A DNA stretch of 64,000 bases from Massilia atriviolacea (lineage in GTDB: Bacteria; Pseudomonadota; Gammaproteobacteria; Burkholderiales; Burkholderiaceae_D): contig NZ_RXLQ01000009.1 of NCBI RefSeq assembly GCF_003953935.1, positions 105,361 through 169,360 of the forward strand. Reading direction: 5' to 3'. The translations under genes and the position numbers were made by a program. The notes beneath the pieces are model-generated. The model was not told the origin of the DNA. It made no database searches and saw nothing but the letters and a program-made list of their open reading frames with translations. Shown piece by piece: positions 37,512 through 47,352 of the stretch. The stretch's first letter is position 1. Each line of letters starts with the position of its first letter.

Positions 37512-38096
37512 ATGAAATTTTGTTCCGAGTGCGCCCATCCCGTCGACCTGCTCATCCCCGAAGGCGATAACCGCCCGCGCTACGTCTGCAAACAATGCGC
37601 GGCAATCCACTACCAGAATCCCAAACTCGTCGTCGGTTCCATTCCTGTCTGGCAACCGGAAGGCGACCAAGTGCGCGTGCTGCTGTGCAAGCGCGCCATC
37701 GAACCGCGCCACGGCTTCTGGACCCTGCCGGCCGGCTTCATGGAAAACGATGAAACCACCGCCGAGGCGGCCGTCCGCGAAACCGAGGAAGAAGCCGGCG
37801 CCGACATCGAGATCGGCAACCTGTTCAGCCTGCTCAACGTAGCCCAGGTGCACCAGGTCCACCTGTTCTACCTGGCGCGCCTGCGCAGCCTGGACTTTAC
37901 CCCGGGCATCGAAAGCCTGGATGCGCGCATGTTCGCCGAGCACGAGATTCCCTGGGACGACCTGGCCTTCCCCACCATCCGCACCACCCTGGAACTGTTT
38001 TTCGCCGATTGCGCCCGCCTGCGCGAGGGCGGCGCTTTCGGCTTTCACACGCACGACGTGGTGCGGGCGATGCGCATTGTCAGCGATCCCGCATAA
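37512..38096 (+). CDS. Nudix hydrolase with N-terminal zinc ribbon
   Basis: 194 residues. A zinc ribbon (C4-x2-C7 and C26-x2-C29) precedes a nudix fold. The nudix box G75-x5-E81-x7-RE-x-EE-x-G is complete (R89-E90...G96). The layout matches NudC-like or ADP-ribose/NADH pyrophosphatase-type enzymes, but it is shorter than NudC and lacks that enzyme's N-terminal domain. The substrate is uncertain. The stop is 3 bases before aat, so they are co-transcribed. Confidence 0.85.
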   Translation: MKFCSECAHPVDLLIPEGDNRPRYVCKQCAAIHYQNPKLVVGSIPVWQPEGDQVRVLLCKRAIEPRHGFWTLPAGFMENDETTAEAAVRETEEEAGADIEIGNLFSLLNVAQVHQVHLFYLARLRSLDFTPGIESLDARMFAEHEIPWDDLAFPTIRTTLELFFADCARLREGGAFGFHTHDVVRAMRIVSDPA

Positions 38097-38099
38097 GCC

Positions 38100-38828
38100 A
38101 TGATTCCCTGGCTTGACACCGATTCGCCGTTTCCCGACGTCTCCGAAGCGCTCACCTACGACGCGCCCGGCCTGCTGGCGGCCGGCGCCGACCTGTCGCC
38201 CGAGCGCCTGCTGAGCGCCTACAAGCACGGCATCTTCCCCTGGTTTTCCGAAGGCCAGCCGATCCTCTGGTGGAGCACCGACCCGCGCATGGTGCTGATG
38301 ACGGAGGATTTTCGTATCAGCAACAGCCTGCGCAAGGCCCTGCGCCGGGTCGAACGCAGCATGCAGGAAGGCGGGCGCTGGCAGGTGCGCTTCGACAGCG
38401 CCTTCGGCGACGTGATGCGCGCCTGCGCCGCCCCGCGCAAGGATGGCCCGGGCACCTGGATCTCGGACGACATCGTGGCCGGCTACACCGGCCTGCACGA
38501 CATGGGCTACGCCCACTCGGCGGAACTGTGGCTCGATGGAGAACTGGTCGGCGGCGCCTATGGCGTGTGCATCGGCCGCATGTTCTACGGCGAGTCGATG
38601 TTCGCGCGCGTGACCGACGGCTCCAAGATCGCGCTGGCCTTCCTGGTCGCCTTCTTGCGCCGCCAGGGCGTGGCCATGATCGACTGCCAGCAGGAGACCG
38701 GCCACCTGGCGTCGCTGGGCGCGGCGCCGATTGCGCGCGCGGCCTTCCTGGCGCATTTACGCGACGCCATCGCCAAACCGGGCATCGCGCAATGGAAACC
38801 GGGCTCGCCATTTACACAGACGCCGTAA
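38100..38828 (+). CDS. aat: Leucyl/phenylalanyl-tRNA--protein transferase
   Basis: 242 residues. Aat adds Leu or Phe from aminoacyl-tRNA to proteins starting with Lys or Arg, marking them for ClpS/ClpAP (N-degron pathway). Motifs: [22 protein letters not shown] near the start, and the central block [23 protein letters not shown] followed by [21 protein letters not shown]. Three bases separate it from the nudix gene, and the second transferase bpt follows, so the window carries both N-degron enzymes together. Confidence 0.95.
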   Translation: MIPWLDTDSPFPDVSEALTYDAPGLLAAGADLSPERLLSAYKHGIFPWFSEGQPILWWSTDPRMVLMTEDFRISNSLRKALRRVERSMQEGGRWQVRFDSAFGDVMRACAAPRKDGPGTWISDDIVAGYTGLHDMGYAHSAELWLDGELVGGAYGVCIGRMFYGESMFARVTDGSKIALAFLVAFLRRQGVAMIDCQQETGHLASLGAAPIARAAFLAHLRDAIAKPGIAQWKPGSPFTQTP

Positions 38829-38910
38829 ACAGCGTAAAGTTTCGCTACAATACAAACGAAGGAAGCAACCAGGGCCACCGTTCGCAACCACGCGCATCGA
38901 AAGCGACTGC

Positions 38911-39639
38911 ATGACGCACTTAAACGACCTGCCTTTCTCGACGCTGCAGTTCTACACCACAGCGCCCTACCCGTGCAGCTATCTCGACGCACGGCAGGCG
39001 CGCTCGCAAGTGGCCACGCCTTCGCACCTGATCAACGCCGACGTCTACTCGGAACTGGTAAAAAACGGCTTCCGGCGCAGCGGCATCTTCACCTACCGCC
39101 CTTACTGCGACGGCTGCAATGCCTGCATCCCGGTGCGCGTGCGCGCCGCCGAATTTTCGCCCAGCCGCGGCCAGCGGCGCGCCTGGACGCGCCATGCGGC
39201 CCTGGTGGCCACGGTCGCCAACCTGAGTTTTTCGGACGAACACTACGCCCTCTACCTGCGCTACCAGACCACGCGCCATATCGGCGGCGGCATGGACCAG
39301 GACAGCCGCGACCAGTATGCCCAGTTCCTGCTGCAAAGCCGCGTCAACACGCGCCTGGTGGAATTTCGCGATGGCGCCGGGGTGCTGCGCATGGTCTCGA
39401 TCATCGACGTGCTTTCGGACGGCCTGTCGTCGGTGTACACGTTTTTCGACCCCGACGTTCCCGGCGCCTCCTTCGGCACCTACAACGTGCTGTGGCAGAT
39501 CGCCCAGGCCAGCGAACTGAAACTGCCCTATGTGTATCTCGGCTACTGGATCGAACAGAGCCCCAAGATGGCCTACAAGATCAACTTCCGCCCGCTCGAA
39601 GCGCGCATCGACGCCGTCTGGAGCCTGCTCGATCGCTAA
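38911..39639 (+). CDS. bpt: Aspartate/glutamate leucyltransferase Bpt (ATE1-like)
   Basis: 242 residues. Bpt transfers Leu to proteins with N-terminal Asp or Glu, sending them into the same ClpS/ClpAP pathway as Aat. The N-terminal ATE domain has the cysteine-rich [16 protein letters not shown] and an upstream CSYL. The C-terminal acyltransferase-like domain shows [18 protein letters not shown] and [15 protein letters not shown]. The ATG at 38911 starts 82 bases after aat. pyrD follows, a common aat-bpt-pyrD order in beta- and gammaproteobacteria. Confidence 0.93.
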   Translation: MTHLNDLPFSTLQFYTTAPYPCSYLDARQARSQVATPSHLINADVYSELVKNGFRRSGIFTYRPYCDGCNACIPVRVRAAEFSPSRGQRRAWTRHAALVATVANLSFSDEHYALYLRYQTTRHIGGGMDQDSRDQYAQFLLQSRVNTRLVEFRDGAGVLRMVSIIDVLSDGLSSVYTFFDPDVPGASFGTYNVLWQIAQASELKLPYVYLGYWIEQSPKMAYKINFRPLEARIDAVWSLLDR

Positions 39640-39704
39640 CGGCCGGTGGGCGGGCAGGCCCGGCACACGGTAAAATGCGGGACACGCACCAACCCGAGCA
39701 CTCC

Positions 39705-40742
39705 ATGTCCCAGAAACTGCTGTATGCCTTAGGTCGTCCCCTGCTGTTTTCCCTCAAGCCCGAGACGGCGCACAATGTCACCCTCCCCTTCCTGCGCGGC
39801 GCCGCTTCGCTCGGCCTGACCGGCCTGTTAAGCAAGCCCGCCCCCGATCCGCGCACCGTCATGGGCATCACCTTCCCCAACCCGGTCGGCCTGGCCGCGG
39901 GGCTGGACAAGGATGGCGCCTACATCGACGGCCTCTCCAGCCTCGGTTTCGGCTTCATCGAAGTGGGCACCGTCACGCCCAGGCCGCAGCCGGGCAACCC
40001 GAAGCCGCGCATTTTCCGCATCCCGGCCAAGCGCGCCGTGATCAACCGCATGGGCTTTAACAATGGCGGCGTCGACGCCTTTGTCGCCAATGTGCAGGCA
40101 TCGAAGTTTTACCAGGACCGGCAAGGCGTGCTTGGCCTGAACATCGGCAAGAACGCCAGCACGCCGATCGAAAACGCGGTCGACGACTATCTGCACTGCC
40201 TCGACAAAGTCTACCCCTACGCCAGCTACGTGACGGTCAATATCTCGTCGCCGAACACCGCCAACCTGCGCCAGCTGCAGGGCGCCTCGGAACTCGACGC
40301 GCTGCTCGCGCGCCTGAAGGACGCGCAACTGCGCCTGTCCGACCAGCACAAGCGCTACGTGCCGCTGGCGCTGAAGATCGCGCCCGACGTCGACGGCGAC
40401 CAGATCAAGGATATCGCCGGCGCCCTGCTGCGCCACAAGATCGACGGCGTCATCGCCACCAACACCACGCTCAGTCACCGCGACGTCGAGCGCATGAAGC
40501 ACGGCCAGGAAACCGGCGGCGTCTCGGGCGCGCCGGTGTTCGAACTGTCGAACATCGTGATCCGCGCACTGCGCCAGGAACTGGGCGACGCGGTACCGAT
40601 CATCGGCGTGGGCGGTATCATGCGCGGCGCCGACGCCAAGGAAAAAATCAAGATGGGCGCCTCGCTCGTGCAGCTGTACACCGGCCTGATTTATCAGGGA
40701 TCGGGCCTGATCCGCGAATGCGCGCAGGCCCTTCGACCATAA
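39705..40742 (+). CDS. pyrD: Dihydroorotate dehydrogenase (quinone)
   Basis: 345 residues, class 2 enzyme. It oxidises dihydroorotate to orotate in pyrimidine synthesis, passing electrons to quinone at the inner membrane. The N-terminal amphipathic segment (about 1-30) is the membrane-binding part of class 2. FMN and substrate motifs: [22 protein letters not shown], the active serine in VNISSPNT, and [14 protein letters not shown] near the end. The tas gene follows after 10 bases. Confidence 0.95.
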   Translation: MSQKLLYALGRPLLFSLKPETAHNVTLPFLRGAASLGLTGLLSKPAPDPRTVMGITFPNPVGLAAGLDKDGAYIDGLSSLGFGFIEVGTVTPRPQPGNPKPRIFRIPAKRAVINRMGFNNGGVDAFVANVQASKFYQDRQGVLGLNIGKNASTPIENAVDDYLHCLDKVYPYASYVTVNISSPNTANLRQLQGASELDALLARLKDAQLRLSDQHKRYVPLALKIAPDVDGDQIKDIAGALLRHKIDGVIATNTTLSHRDVERMKHGQETGGVSGAPVFELSNIVIRALRQELGDAVPIIGVGGIMRGADAKEKIKMGASLVQLYTGLIYQGSGLIRECAQALRP

Positions 40743-40752
40743 GGAAAGCACC

Positions 40753-41799
40753 ATGCTCAAGACCCGGCTCGGACGCACGCCGCTGGAGGTATCGAAGATC
40801 TGCCTCGGCAGCATGACCTTCGGCGAACAAAACAGCGAAGCCGATGCGCACAGCCAGCTCGATTACGCGCTCGAGCGCGGCATCAACTTTGTCGACACCG
40901 CCGAAATGTATCCGGTCATGCCGCGTCCGCAGACGCAGGGCGACACCGAACGCTTCATCGGCAGCTGGCTGAAAAAGACCGGCCGCCGCAGCGAGATCGT
41001 CCTGGCCAGCAAGGCCGCCGGGCCGAATCCGAACCTGCACTGGGTCCGCGAAGGAAAGCAGAACCTCGATGCCGCCAGCCTGCGCACCGCCGTGGAAGAG
41101 AGCCTGCGGCGCCTGCAGACCGACCATATCGACCTGTACCAGCTGCACTGGCCGAGCCGCAACGTGCCGGTGTTCGGGGCGACCGCGTTCGATCCGGCCA
41201 AGGAGCGCGCGGCGATTCCCGTCGAAGAGACCCTGGCCGCGCTGGCCGACCTGATCGCGGCCGGGAAGATCGGCCATGTGGGCCTGTCGAACGAGAGCGC
41301 GTGGGGCGTGAGCGAATTCGTGAAGCAGTCCGAGATCAAAGGGCTTCCGCGCATCGCCAGCGTGCAGAACCTGTACAACCTGACCGCGCGCAATTTCGAG
41401 ACCAGCCTGATGGACGAAACCTGCTTCCGCGAAGATGTAAGCCTGCTGGCCTACAGCCCGCTGGCGTTCGGGCAGTTGAGCGCGAAGTACCTGGACGATC
41501 CCAAGGCGCATGGACGCCTGACGATTTTCCCGGCCTCGTGGAGCCCGCGCTACCTGCGTCCGCCGGTGCTGGCGGCGGTCAAGGAATACGCGGCGCTGGC
41601 GCGCGCCAACGGCCTGACGCCGACCGGGATGGCGCTGGCGTGGTGCTACTCGCGCTGGTTCGTGGCCTCGACCATCATCGGCGCGACCAGCCTGGCGCAG
41701 CTGAAGGAAAATATCGACGCCATGTCGGTGACCCTGGCGCCGGAGGTGGTGGCGCAGATCGACGCGATCCACGCGCGCATCACCAACCCGGGCGCGTAA
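40753..41799 (+). CDS. tas: NADP(H)-dependent aldo-keto reductase, Tas-like
   Basis: 348 residues, a TIM-barrel aldo-keto reductase. It follows E. coli Tas closely over its whole length, including GSMTFGEQNSEADAHSQLDYA, AEMYPVMPRPQTQGDTE and the C-terminal STIIGATSLAQLKENI. The catalytic tetrad is present: D48, Y53, K87 and the histidine in YQLHWP. The physiological substrate of Tas is not settled. It starts 10 bases after pyrD with an AAGGAAAG site, so it is probably the last gene of that unit. Confidence 0.9.
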   Translation: MLKTRLGRTPLEVSKICLGSMTFGEQNSEADAHSQLDYALERGINFVDTAEMYPVMPRPQTQGDTERFIGSWLKKTGRRSEIVLASKAAGPNPNLHWVREGKQNLDAASLRTAVEESLRRLQTDHIDLYQLHWPSRNVPVFGATAFDPAKERAAIPVEETLAALADLIAAGKIGHVGLSNESAWGVSEFVKQSEIKGLPRIASVQNLYNLTARNFETSLMDETCFREDVSLLAYSPLAFGQLSAKYLDDPKAHGRLTIFPASWSPRYLRPPVLAAVKEYAALARANGLTPTGMALAWCYSRWFVASTIIGATSLAQLKENIDAMSVTLAPEVVAQIDAIHARITNPGA

Positions 41800-41873
41800 A
41801 CCGGGGCGGGTTCACATCGGTTTCACAGGCGCCGCCGTAATCTGGAGTCTTTCCACTCCTCCAGGAAGGCTCC

Positions 41874-42749
41874 ATGAAATCGCTGTTCCCGCTCATCGCT
41901 TTTCTCTGCGCCTGCATCCCCGCCACGGCGCAGGAACAGCGGCTGGTCCACCAGGACGTGAAGCGCAAATTCATCGTCTACACGCCCACCTCCTACGCCG
42001 CCAATCCGCAACAACAGTATCCGCTCGTGATCAACTACCACGGCGGCGGGATGACCATGCGCGAACAAATGCTCTACACGCGCATGAACCAGGCCGCCGA
42101 GCGCGAACATTTCATCGTGGTTTACCCGCAGGGCATCAAGCAGGACTGGAACGTCAACCTGGCACGCGACAGCAAGGAGGGCAGCGACGATATCGGTTTT
42201 ACCGAAGCGATGCTGGCCAGGCTGAAGGCGGACTACCGCATCGACCAGCGCCGCGTGTACGCCACCGGCCTGTCGCGCGGCGGCTTTTTCAGCCTGCGCG
42301 TCGCCGCCGAACTACCGCATCTGTTTGCGGCAGTGGCCGTGGTGGGCGCGTCGACACCGCAGACGCTGATCGACCAGCAGCCGAAACCGGGCAGGATCGG
42401 CGTCATGCACATCGGCGGCACGGCCGACACCATCGTCGCCTTCGACGGCAAGGCGGGGCATTATCTGGGGGCCGGCGAGTCGCACCGGTACTGGCTGAAA
42501 CACAGCGGACTCGATGGCGCGCCCGCAAGCGAACGCACGATCGACAGCGACAAGCTCGATGGCACCGAGGTGACGCACCTCGAACAAAGCCGCGACGGCG
42601 TGAGCGCGGCGCTGGTCACCATCCGCAACGGCGGCCATACCTGGGCCGGCGCCGACGCCTTCAACGTCGGCCTGCCGCTCGGCGCCACCAGCCGCGATGT
42701 CGATGCCAACGCCCTGATCTGGTCCTTCCTGAGCAAGCACCGCAGATAA
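41874..42749 (+). CDS. Secreted alpha/beta-hydrolase esterase (LpqC / PHB depolymerase-like)
   Basis: 291 residues. A signal peptide is cut after ATAQ (about residue 20). The fold is that of the LpqC/feruloyl-esterase/PHB-depolymerase group: oxyanion region NYHGGGM, nucleophile serine in GLSRGGFF, an acid around GGTADTIVAFDG and the catalytic histidine in NGGHTWAG. Possible substrates are short-chain polyesters or esterified plant polymers. The link to PHB is suggestive only, as the phasin gene lies 13 kb away. An AGGAAGG site precedes the ATG. Confidence 0.85.
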   Translation: MKSLFPLIAFLCACIPATAQEQRLVHQDVKRKFIVYTPTSYAANPQQQYPLVINYHGGGMTMREQMLYTRMNQAAEREHFIVVYPQGIKQDWNVNLARDSKEGSDDIGFTEAMLARLKADYRIDQRRVYATGLSRGGFFSLRVAAELPHLFAAVAVVGASTPQTLIDQQPKPGRIGVMHIGGTADTIVAFDGKAGHYLGAGESHRYWLKHSGLDGAPASERTIDSDKLDGTEVTHLEQSRDGVSAALVTIRNGGHTWAGADAFNVGLPLGATSRDVDANALIWSFLSKHRR

Positions 42750-42752
42750 AGG

Positions 42753-43976
42753 CTAGGCGGCCAGGATGGCGATCTGGCGCAAGCCGCGCGAAAAACTCGT
42801 ACTACTCGGATTTTCCACGAACACGCACTGCTTGCCGGTGCGCTTGCAGTGCTCCTTCACGCGCCAGTAGGCATTGTGGCTGATGCAGCCGGTCTGGCAG
42901 ATCACCAGGTCGGCCGCCGCCAGGTTGGCGTCCAGCAGGTCGGCGCCGTGTTCCTGTCCGCCGTCATGGTGCGCGAACCTGGCGCCCGCCTCCTCCGTCA
43001 TGCAGCGGTAGCTGGCCACGCTGGCGCTGCGTCCGCCCACGCACAGCAAGGTCTTGTCGACCAGCTGCGCGGCGGCGATGGCCTCGGCCGCGTCTTCCTC
43101 GCACACCGCCGCATCGGCCGGCCGCGCCGCCTGCAAGGCGTCGAGCTGGCGCGTCGACGCCGCCAGTTGCTGGCGCAGCTGCGCCAGCTGCGCGTCGCGC
43201 GCACTGAGGCGCTGCGCCGCTTCGTCGAGCTTTTGCTTGAGGCGCGTGCGCGCTTCCAGGTCCGGCACCGACGCCGCCAGTTCCGCCATGTCGGCCTGCA
43301 GGAAGGCGACCTTGCTCTCGCGCGCCACCAGTTCGGCGCGCGCCGCCATCAACTGCGCCTGCACCTGTTCCAGCTCGCGCGCCTTGTCGGCCAGGGTGCG
43401 CACGTGGCGCTGCTGCGACTGCGCCAGTTCGGCCGCCATGGCGGCGTTTTCTTCCTGCAGTTCCAGGTAGCGCGCATGGTCGATGCGCGTGGTCGCGCCG
43501 GCCTGGTGCTGGATCATGTGCATCTCGCGCAGCACGGTGTCCTGGACCAGGAAGTCGCTGCGCGGATGGGTCAGCGCGGCCCAGAAGGCGCCCGCCACAT
43601 CGCCCTGCGCGATCGCCTGGCGCCACAGCTGCATCACCGCCTCGCCGCTGCGCGCCTCCTTGAAGCGCAGCAGCACCAGCGCATAACGCTGGTCGAGCGC
43701 ATCCTGCAGCAGGTTGGAGATGCGGTTGCGGTTGGCGCATTCGGCCACCGCGCCGACGTGGATTTCGTAATCGTCGGCCAGCGCCTGGCCGCGCACGCCC
43801 TTGTTCACCAGCTTGCGCAGCACGCCGAGCGGCAGGCACACGCCGATCACCGGGCAATGGGTATTGGCCGGCAGCTCCCACAGGCGCTGGCGGCGCGAGG
43901 ACGAAGTGCGCGAAGCCGCTTCGCCTTCAGGAGGAAAGAACCGCGCAAGCGGCTTTTTGGCATCGTGGTCGCACAT
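42753..43976 (-). CDS. DUF2325 domain protein with central coiled coil
   Basis: 407 residues from the ATG at 43976 (AAGGAG upstream). The N-terminal region (about 35-175) contains CPVIGVCLPLGVLRKLV and a helical domain. A long coiled coil follows (about 185-295, Q/A/E/L-rich). The C-terminal DUF2325 domain (about 310-407) has LLCVGGRSASVASY, HHDGGQEHGADLL and VICQTGCISHNAYW. DUF2325 has no proven activity; conserved His/Cys residues hint at a metal or redox role. Ten bases separate it from the small gene upstream, and a Fur-box-like site precedes both, suggesting iron control (inference). Confidence 0.8.
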   Translation of the reverse strand: MCDHDAKKPLARFFPPEGEAASRTSSSRRQRLWELPANTHCPVIGVCLPLGVLRKLVNKGVRGQALADDYEIHVGAVAECANRNRISNLLQDALDQRYALVLLRFKEARSGEAVMQLWRQAIAQGDVAGAFWAALTHPRSDFLVQDTVLREMHMIQHQAGATTRIDHARYLELQEENAAMAAELAQSQQRHVRTLADKARELEQVQAQLMAARAELVARESKVAFLQADMAELAASVPDLEARTRLKQKLDEAAQRLSARDAQLAQLRQQLAASTRQLDALQAARPADAAVCEEDAAEAIAAAQLVDKTLLCVGGRSASVASYRCMTEEAGARFAHHDGGQEHGADLLDANLAAADLVICQTGCISHNAYWRVKEHCKRTGKQCVFVENPSSTSFSRGLRQIAILAA

Positions 43977-43986
43977 GCGCGTCTCC

Positions 43987-44262
43987 TTAGTGCAGCTTGG
44001 GGCCGTGGCGCGCTTCGTCGATGACGGCGGCGGCGGCAGCGGCGGCGTTGGACTGGGCAACGTGGTCGAGGCGCGCCTGGGCGTCGCCGACCATGGCCGA
44101 CAGCGCGCGGAACGCTTCCGGCGTGAAGCGCAGCGAGACGTGGCTCAGCGACAGGTGCAGCACGCTGCATTCGGGACAGATGCTGACGTGGCCGATGGTG
44201 CTGTCGGCGATCGTCACATGCTGGCAAGGCTCGCTTGGATTCTGTGGATGTTTGCTCGGCAC
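43987..44262 (-). CDS. Small Cys-motif protein upstream of DUF2325 gene
   Basis: 91 residues, GTG start with an AAGGAAAG site. The core VTIADSTIGHVSICPECSVLHLSLSHVSLRFTPEAF has a single CPEC pair and alternating hydrophobic residues, probably a small beta domain; the C-terminus is Ala-rich. No family name recognised. It is the first gene of a two-gene operon with the DUF2325 protein, directly behind a Fur-box-like site. Codon use is normal for the genome. Confidence 0.65.
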   Translation of the reverse strand: MPSKHPQNPSEPCQHVTIADSTIGHVSICPECSVLHLSLSHVSLRFTPEAFRALSAMVGDAQARLDHVAQSNAAAAAAAVIDEARHGPKLH

Positions 44263-44351
44263 GATGCTTTCCTTGACGGTTTGCAGTGGCTGGCAGCGGC
44301 GGCGGCGGCGGGCTATGCGTGGGATGGATGGCTTGCTGAAATCAAGTATAA

Positions 44352-44372
44352 ACGAGAATCATTCGCATTTGC
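44352..44372 (-). promoter_or_regulatory. Fur-box-like site
   Basis: On the minus strand AATGCGAATGATTCTCGTT matches the common betaproteobacterial Fur box AATGATAATGATTCTCATT at 16 of 19 positions. It lies about 90 bases upstream of the small Cys-motif gene and just behind the 3' end of cysB. It is the only good Fur-type match noticed in the window. Confidence 0.6.
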
Positions 44373-44411
44373 AAGCAATCTATATCCCCTCCCCGCCGCC
44401 GGAAAGACAGG

Positions 44412-45350
44412 CTAATTTTCGCGCGGCGCGTCGGCGTCGAGTGCGCGTTCGATGTCGGCGCGCGAGACATCCGGCGCGAACTGCTCGATGAAGTGATAGG
44501 CATACGCGCGCAGGTACGCCCCGCGCCGCACCGCCAGGCGCGTCACGTTGGCCGCGAACAGGTGCGACGCTTCCACCGCGCGCAAGCCCTTGTCGCGCCC
44601 ATGGTCGAAAGCCATCGAAGCCACGATCCCCACCCCCATGCCAAGGCTCACATACTGCTTGATGACGTCCGAATCCATCGCCGTGAGCACGATGTCGGGG
44701 CGCACCGACGCCCTGGCGAAGGCCGCGTCGATATGCCCGCGCCCCGTGAAGCCGACGTCGTAGGTAATCAGCGGATAGTCGGCCAGGTCTTCCAGCCGGA
44801 TCGGCGAGCAGTTGAGCAGCGGATGCCCGTCCGGCACCACGATCAGGTGGCTCCAGCGGTAGCACGGGAAGGACACCAGGTCGGGGAACTGCGACAGGCC
44901 TTCGGTGGCGATGCCGATATCGGCCTTGCCCGACAGGACCCATTCGGCGATGTGATCGGGAGCGCTCTGCTGCAGCGCGATGCGCACCTCGGGGAAGTCC
45001 TTGCGGAAGGACTGCACCACTTTCGGCAGCGCATAGCGCGCCTGCGTGTGGGTCGCGGCGATGGTCAGGGTGCCGCTGTTCCGGCCCGCGTATTCCATGC
45101 TGGCCTGCTGCAGGTTCTCTGCCTCCACCAGCAGGCGGTCGATGATCTTGAGGATGCCCTTGCCCGGATCGGTCAGGCCGGTCAGGCGCTTGCCGTTACG
45201 CTCGAAGATCACCACCCCCAGTTCGTCTTCGAGCTCGCGGATCTGGCGGCTCACGCCCGGCTGCGACGTGAACAGGGCGTTCGCCACTTCGGTCAGGTTG
45301 TAGCCGCGCCGGGCCGCTTCGCGGATGGACCGCAATTGCTGGAAGTTCAT
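44412..45350 (-). CDS. cysB: LysR-type regulator CysB-like
   Basis: 312 residues. An N-terminal helix-turn-helix ([29 protein letters not shown]) and a C-terminal effector domain (from about residue 90, [17 protein letters not shown]), both very like CysB/Cbl. It activates sulfate-assimilation genes in response to O-acetylserine or sulfur limitation. Its ATG overlaps the cysA stop by 4 bases, so it is translated from the cysTWA mRNA. This links regulator level to transporter level. Confidence 0.9.
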   Translation of the reverse strand: MNFQQLRSIREAARRGYNLTEVANALFTSQPGVSRQIRELEDELGVVIFERNGKRLTGLTDPGKGILKIIDRLLVEAENLQQASMEYAGRNSGTLTIAATHTQARYALPKVVQSFRKDFPEVRIALQQSAPDHIAEWVLSGKADIGIATEGLSQFPDLVSFPCYRWSHLIVVPDGHPLLNCSPIRLEDLADYPLITYDVGFTGRGHIDAAFARASVRPDIVLTAMDSDVIKQYVSLGMGVGIVASMAFDHGRDKGLRAVEASHLFAANVTRLAVRRGAYLRAYAYHFIEQFAPDVSRADIERALDADAPREN

Positions 45351-46420
45351 ATCGCCGCTCCCTGGTCGACAAACACCTGCATCCGGCGCGGACGCACCAC
45401 CAGCGTTTCGCCGTCTTTCAGGGCCAGCTGGCGATAGCGCTCGTTGGGGATCACCGCTTCGATCAATTCGGCATTGTCGGCGCGCTCGAGGTCGAGCTGG
45501 GCCAGCGGACCGATGGCGTGCGCGCGGCGCAGCTTGACGACGATGCCGTCCGCGCCCGGCGTGTAGCGCTCGATGTCCAGGTCGTGCGGACGCACGTAGG
45601 CGATGCCCTGCCCGTTGCTGGCCGAGGCATTCGGCGGCACGGTAAAACTGGCGTCGCCGCTGGCCATGACGCCATCGTTGACGCGCCCGTGGAACAGGTT
45701 CACATTCCCCAAAAAACCGTACACGAACGGCGAGGCCGGGTTGTTGTACACCTGCTCCGGGGAGCCCAGCTGCTCGACCCGGCCCTTGTTCATCAGGACC
45801 ACCTGGTCCGACACTTCCAGCGCTTCTTCCTGGTCGTGGGTCACAAAAATGCTGGTCACGTGCAGGTCGTCGTGCAGGCGGCGCAGCCAGCGCCGCAGTT
45901 CCTTGCGCACCTTGGCGTCGAGCGCGCCGAACGGCTCGTCGAGCAGCAGCACGCGCGGCTCCACCGCCAGCGCGCGCGCCAGGGCGATGCGCTGGCGCTG
46001 TCCGCCCGAGAGCTGCGGCGGATGGCGGTCGGCCAGCCAGTCCAGCTGCACCAGTTCCAGCAGCTGCTGCACCTTGTGGCGGATCTGCTGCTCGTTCGGG
46101 CGTTCCTTGCGCGGCTTGACGCGCAGGCCGAAGGCCACGTTTTCGAACACGGTCATGTGCTTGAACAGCGCATAGTGCTGGAACACGAAGCCGACCTGGC
46201 GTTCGCGCACATGGCTGTCCGAGGCATCCTGGCCGTCGAGCAGCACGCGCCCGCTGTCCGGATGCTCCAGGCCCGCGATGATGCGCAGCAGGGTCGTCTT
46301 GCCGCAGCCCGAAGGCCCCAGCAGCGCGGTCAGTTCGCCCGAGGGGAACTGCAGCGTGACGTTATCGAGGGCGACGAATTGGCCGAACCGCTTGTTGATG
46401 TTACTGACTTCGATCGTCAT
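45347..46420 (-). CDS. cysA: Sulfate/thiosulfate ABC transporter ATP-binding protein
   Basis: 357 residues. ATPase of the sulfate/thiosulfate importer. Walker [10 protein letters not shown], signature [15 protein letters not shown] and Walker [13 protein letters not shown] are intact. The C-terminal TOBE-like regulatory part (after about 235) includes [12 protein letters not shown]. The ATG at 46420 (MTIEVSN) overlaps the cysW stop by 4 bases (ATGA). It also overlaps the cysB start at its other end. Confidence 0.95.
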   Translation of the reverse strand: MTIEVSNINKRFGQFVALDNVTLQFPSGELTALLGPSGCGKTTLLRIIAGLEHPDSGRVLLDGQDASDSHVRERQVGFVFQHYALFKHMTVFENVAFGLRVKPRKERPNEQQIRHKVQQLLELVQLDWLADRHPPQLSGGQRQRIALARALAVEPRVLLLDEPFGALDAKVRKELRRWLRRLHDDLHVTSIFVTHDQEEALEVSDQVVLMNKGRVEQLGSPEQVYNNPASPFVYGFLGNVNLFHGRVNDGVMASGDASFTVPPNASASNGQGIAYVRPHDLDIERYTPGADGIVVKLRRAHAIGPLAQLDLERADNAELIEAVIPNERYRQLALKDGETLVVRPRRMQVFVDQGAAI

Positions 46421-47352
46421 GATCCGTGCTCCATGTTGCGGTCTGCGGCGTGCAGCGCGTGCGTTTCGCGCAGCCGCCATTCGACAAAGGTTTTGATCGC
46501 CAGGGTCACCAGCGCCAGCAATGCCAGCAGCGAGGCGACGGCAAAGGCGGCCGCGAAGTTGTATTCGTTGTAGAGGATTTCGACGTGCAGCGGCATGGTG
46601 GTGGTCTCGCCGCGGATGTGGCCCGACACCACCGACACCGCGCCGAATTCGCCCATGGCCCGCGCGTTACACAGGATCACGCCGTACAGCAGGCCCCATT
46701 TGATGTTCGGCAGGGTCACGCGCCAGAAGGTGGCCCAGCCCGAGGCGCCCAGCACCAGCGCCGCTTCTTCTTCCTCGTTGCCCTGCGACTGCATCAGCGG
46801 AATCAGTTCGCGCGCCACGAACGGGAAGGTGATGAACACCGTCGCCAGCACGATGCCCGGCACCGCGAACAGGATCTTGATGTCGTTCTTGGCCAGCCAC
46901 TCGCCGAACCAGCCCTGGGCGCCGAACATGAGCACATAGATCAGGCCCGCGATCACCGGCGAGACCGAGAACGGCAGGTCGATCAGGGTAAGCAGGATCG
47001 ACTTGCCCTTGAATTCGAACTTGGCGATGCACCAGGCCGCGCACACGCCGAACACCAGGTTGAACGGCACCGAGATGAAGGCGGCGATCAGGGTCAGCTT
47101 GATGGCGGCCACGGCATCCGGGTCGGTAATGGCGGCGATGTAGGTGTCGACGCCCTTCTTGAAGGCTTCCGCGAACACGGCGGCCAGCGGAATGAACAGG
47201 AACAGGGTCAGGAAGACCAGGGCGACGAGTTTGAGCAGCGCGCTGACCCAGACCGGTTCCAGCGGGTGCGAGCGGCCCAGCAAGCGCTCCCAGATCGAGC
47301 GGCGCGCGCGCCGCGTGGGCGGCGTGGCCGCCTGTTTGATCGCAGTACTCAT
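46417..47352 (-). CDS. cysW: Sulfate ABC transporter permease CysW
   Basis: 311 residues with six membrane helices. The cytoplasmic coupling EAA loop is in [24 protein letters not shown]. It overlaps both neighbours by 4 bases (cysT upstream and cysA downstream), a tightly coupled operon. Confidence 0.94.
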   Translation of the reverse strand: MSTAIKQAATPPTRRARRSIWERLLGRSHPLEPVWVSALLKLVALVFLTLFLFIPLAAVFAEAFKKGVDTYIAAITDPDAVAAIKLTLIAAFISVPFNLVFGVCAAWCIAKFEFKGKSILLTLIDLPFSVSPVIAGLIYVLMFGAQGWFGEWLAKNDIKILFAVPGIVLATVFITFPFVARELIPLMQSQGNEEEEAALVLGASGWATFWRVTLPNIKWGLLYGVILCNARAMGEFGAVSVVSGHIRGETTTMPLHVEILYNEYNFAAAFAVASLLALLALVTLAIKTFVEWRLRETHALHAADRNMEHGS

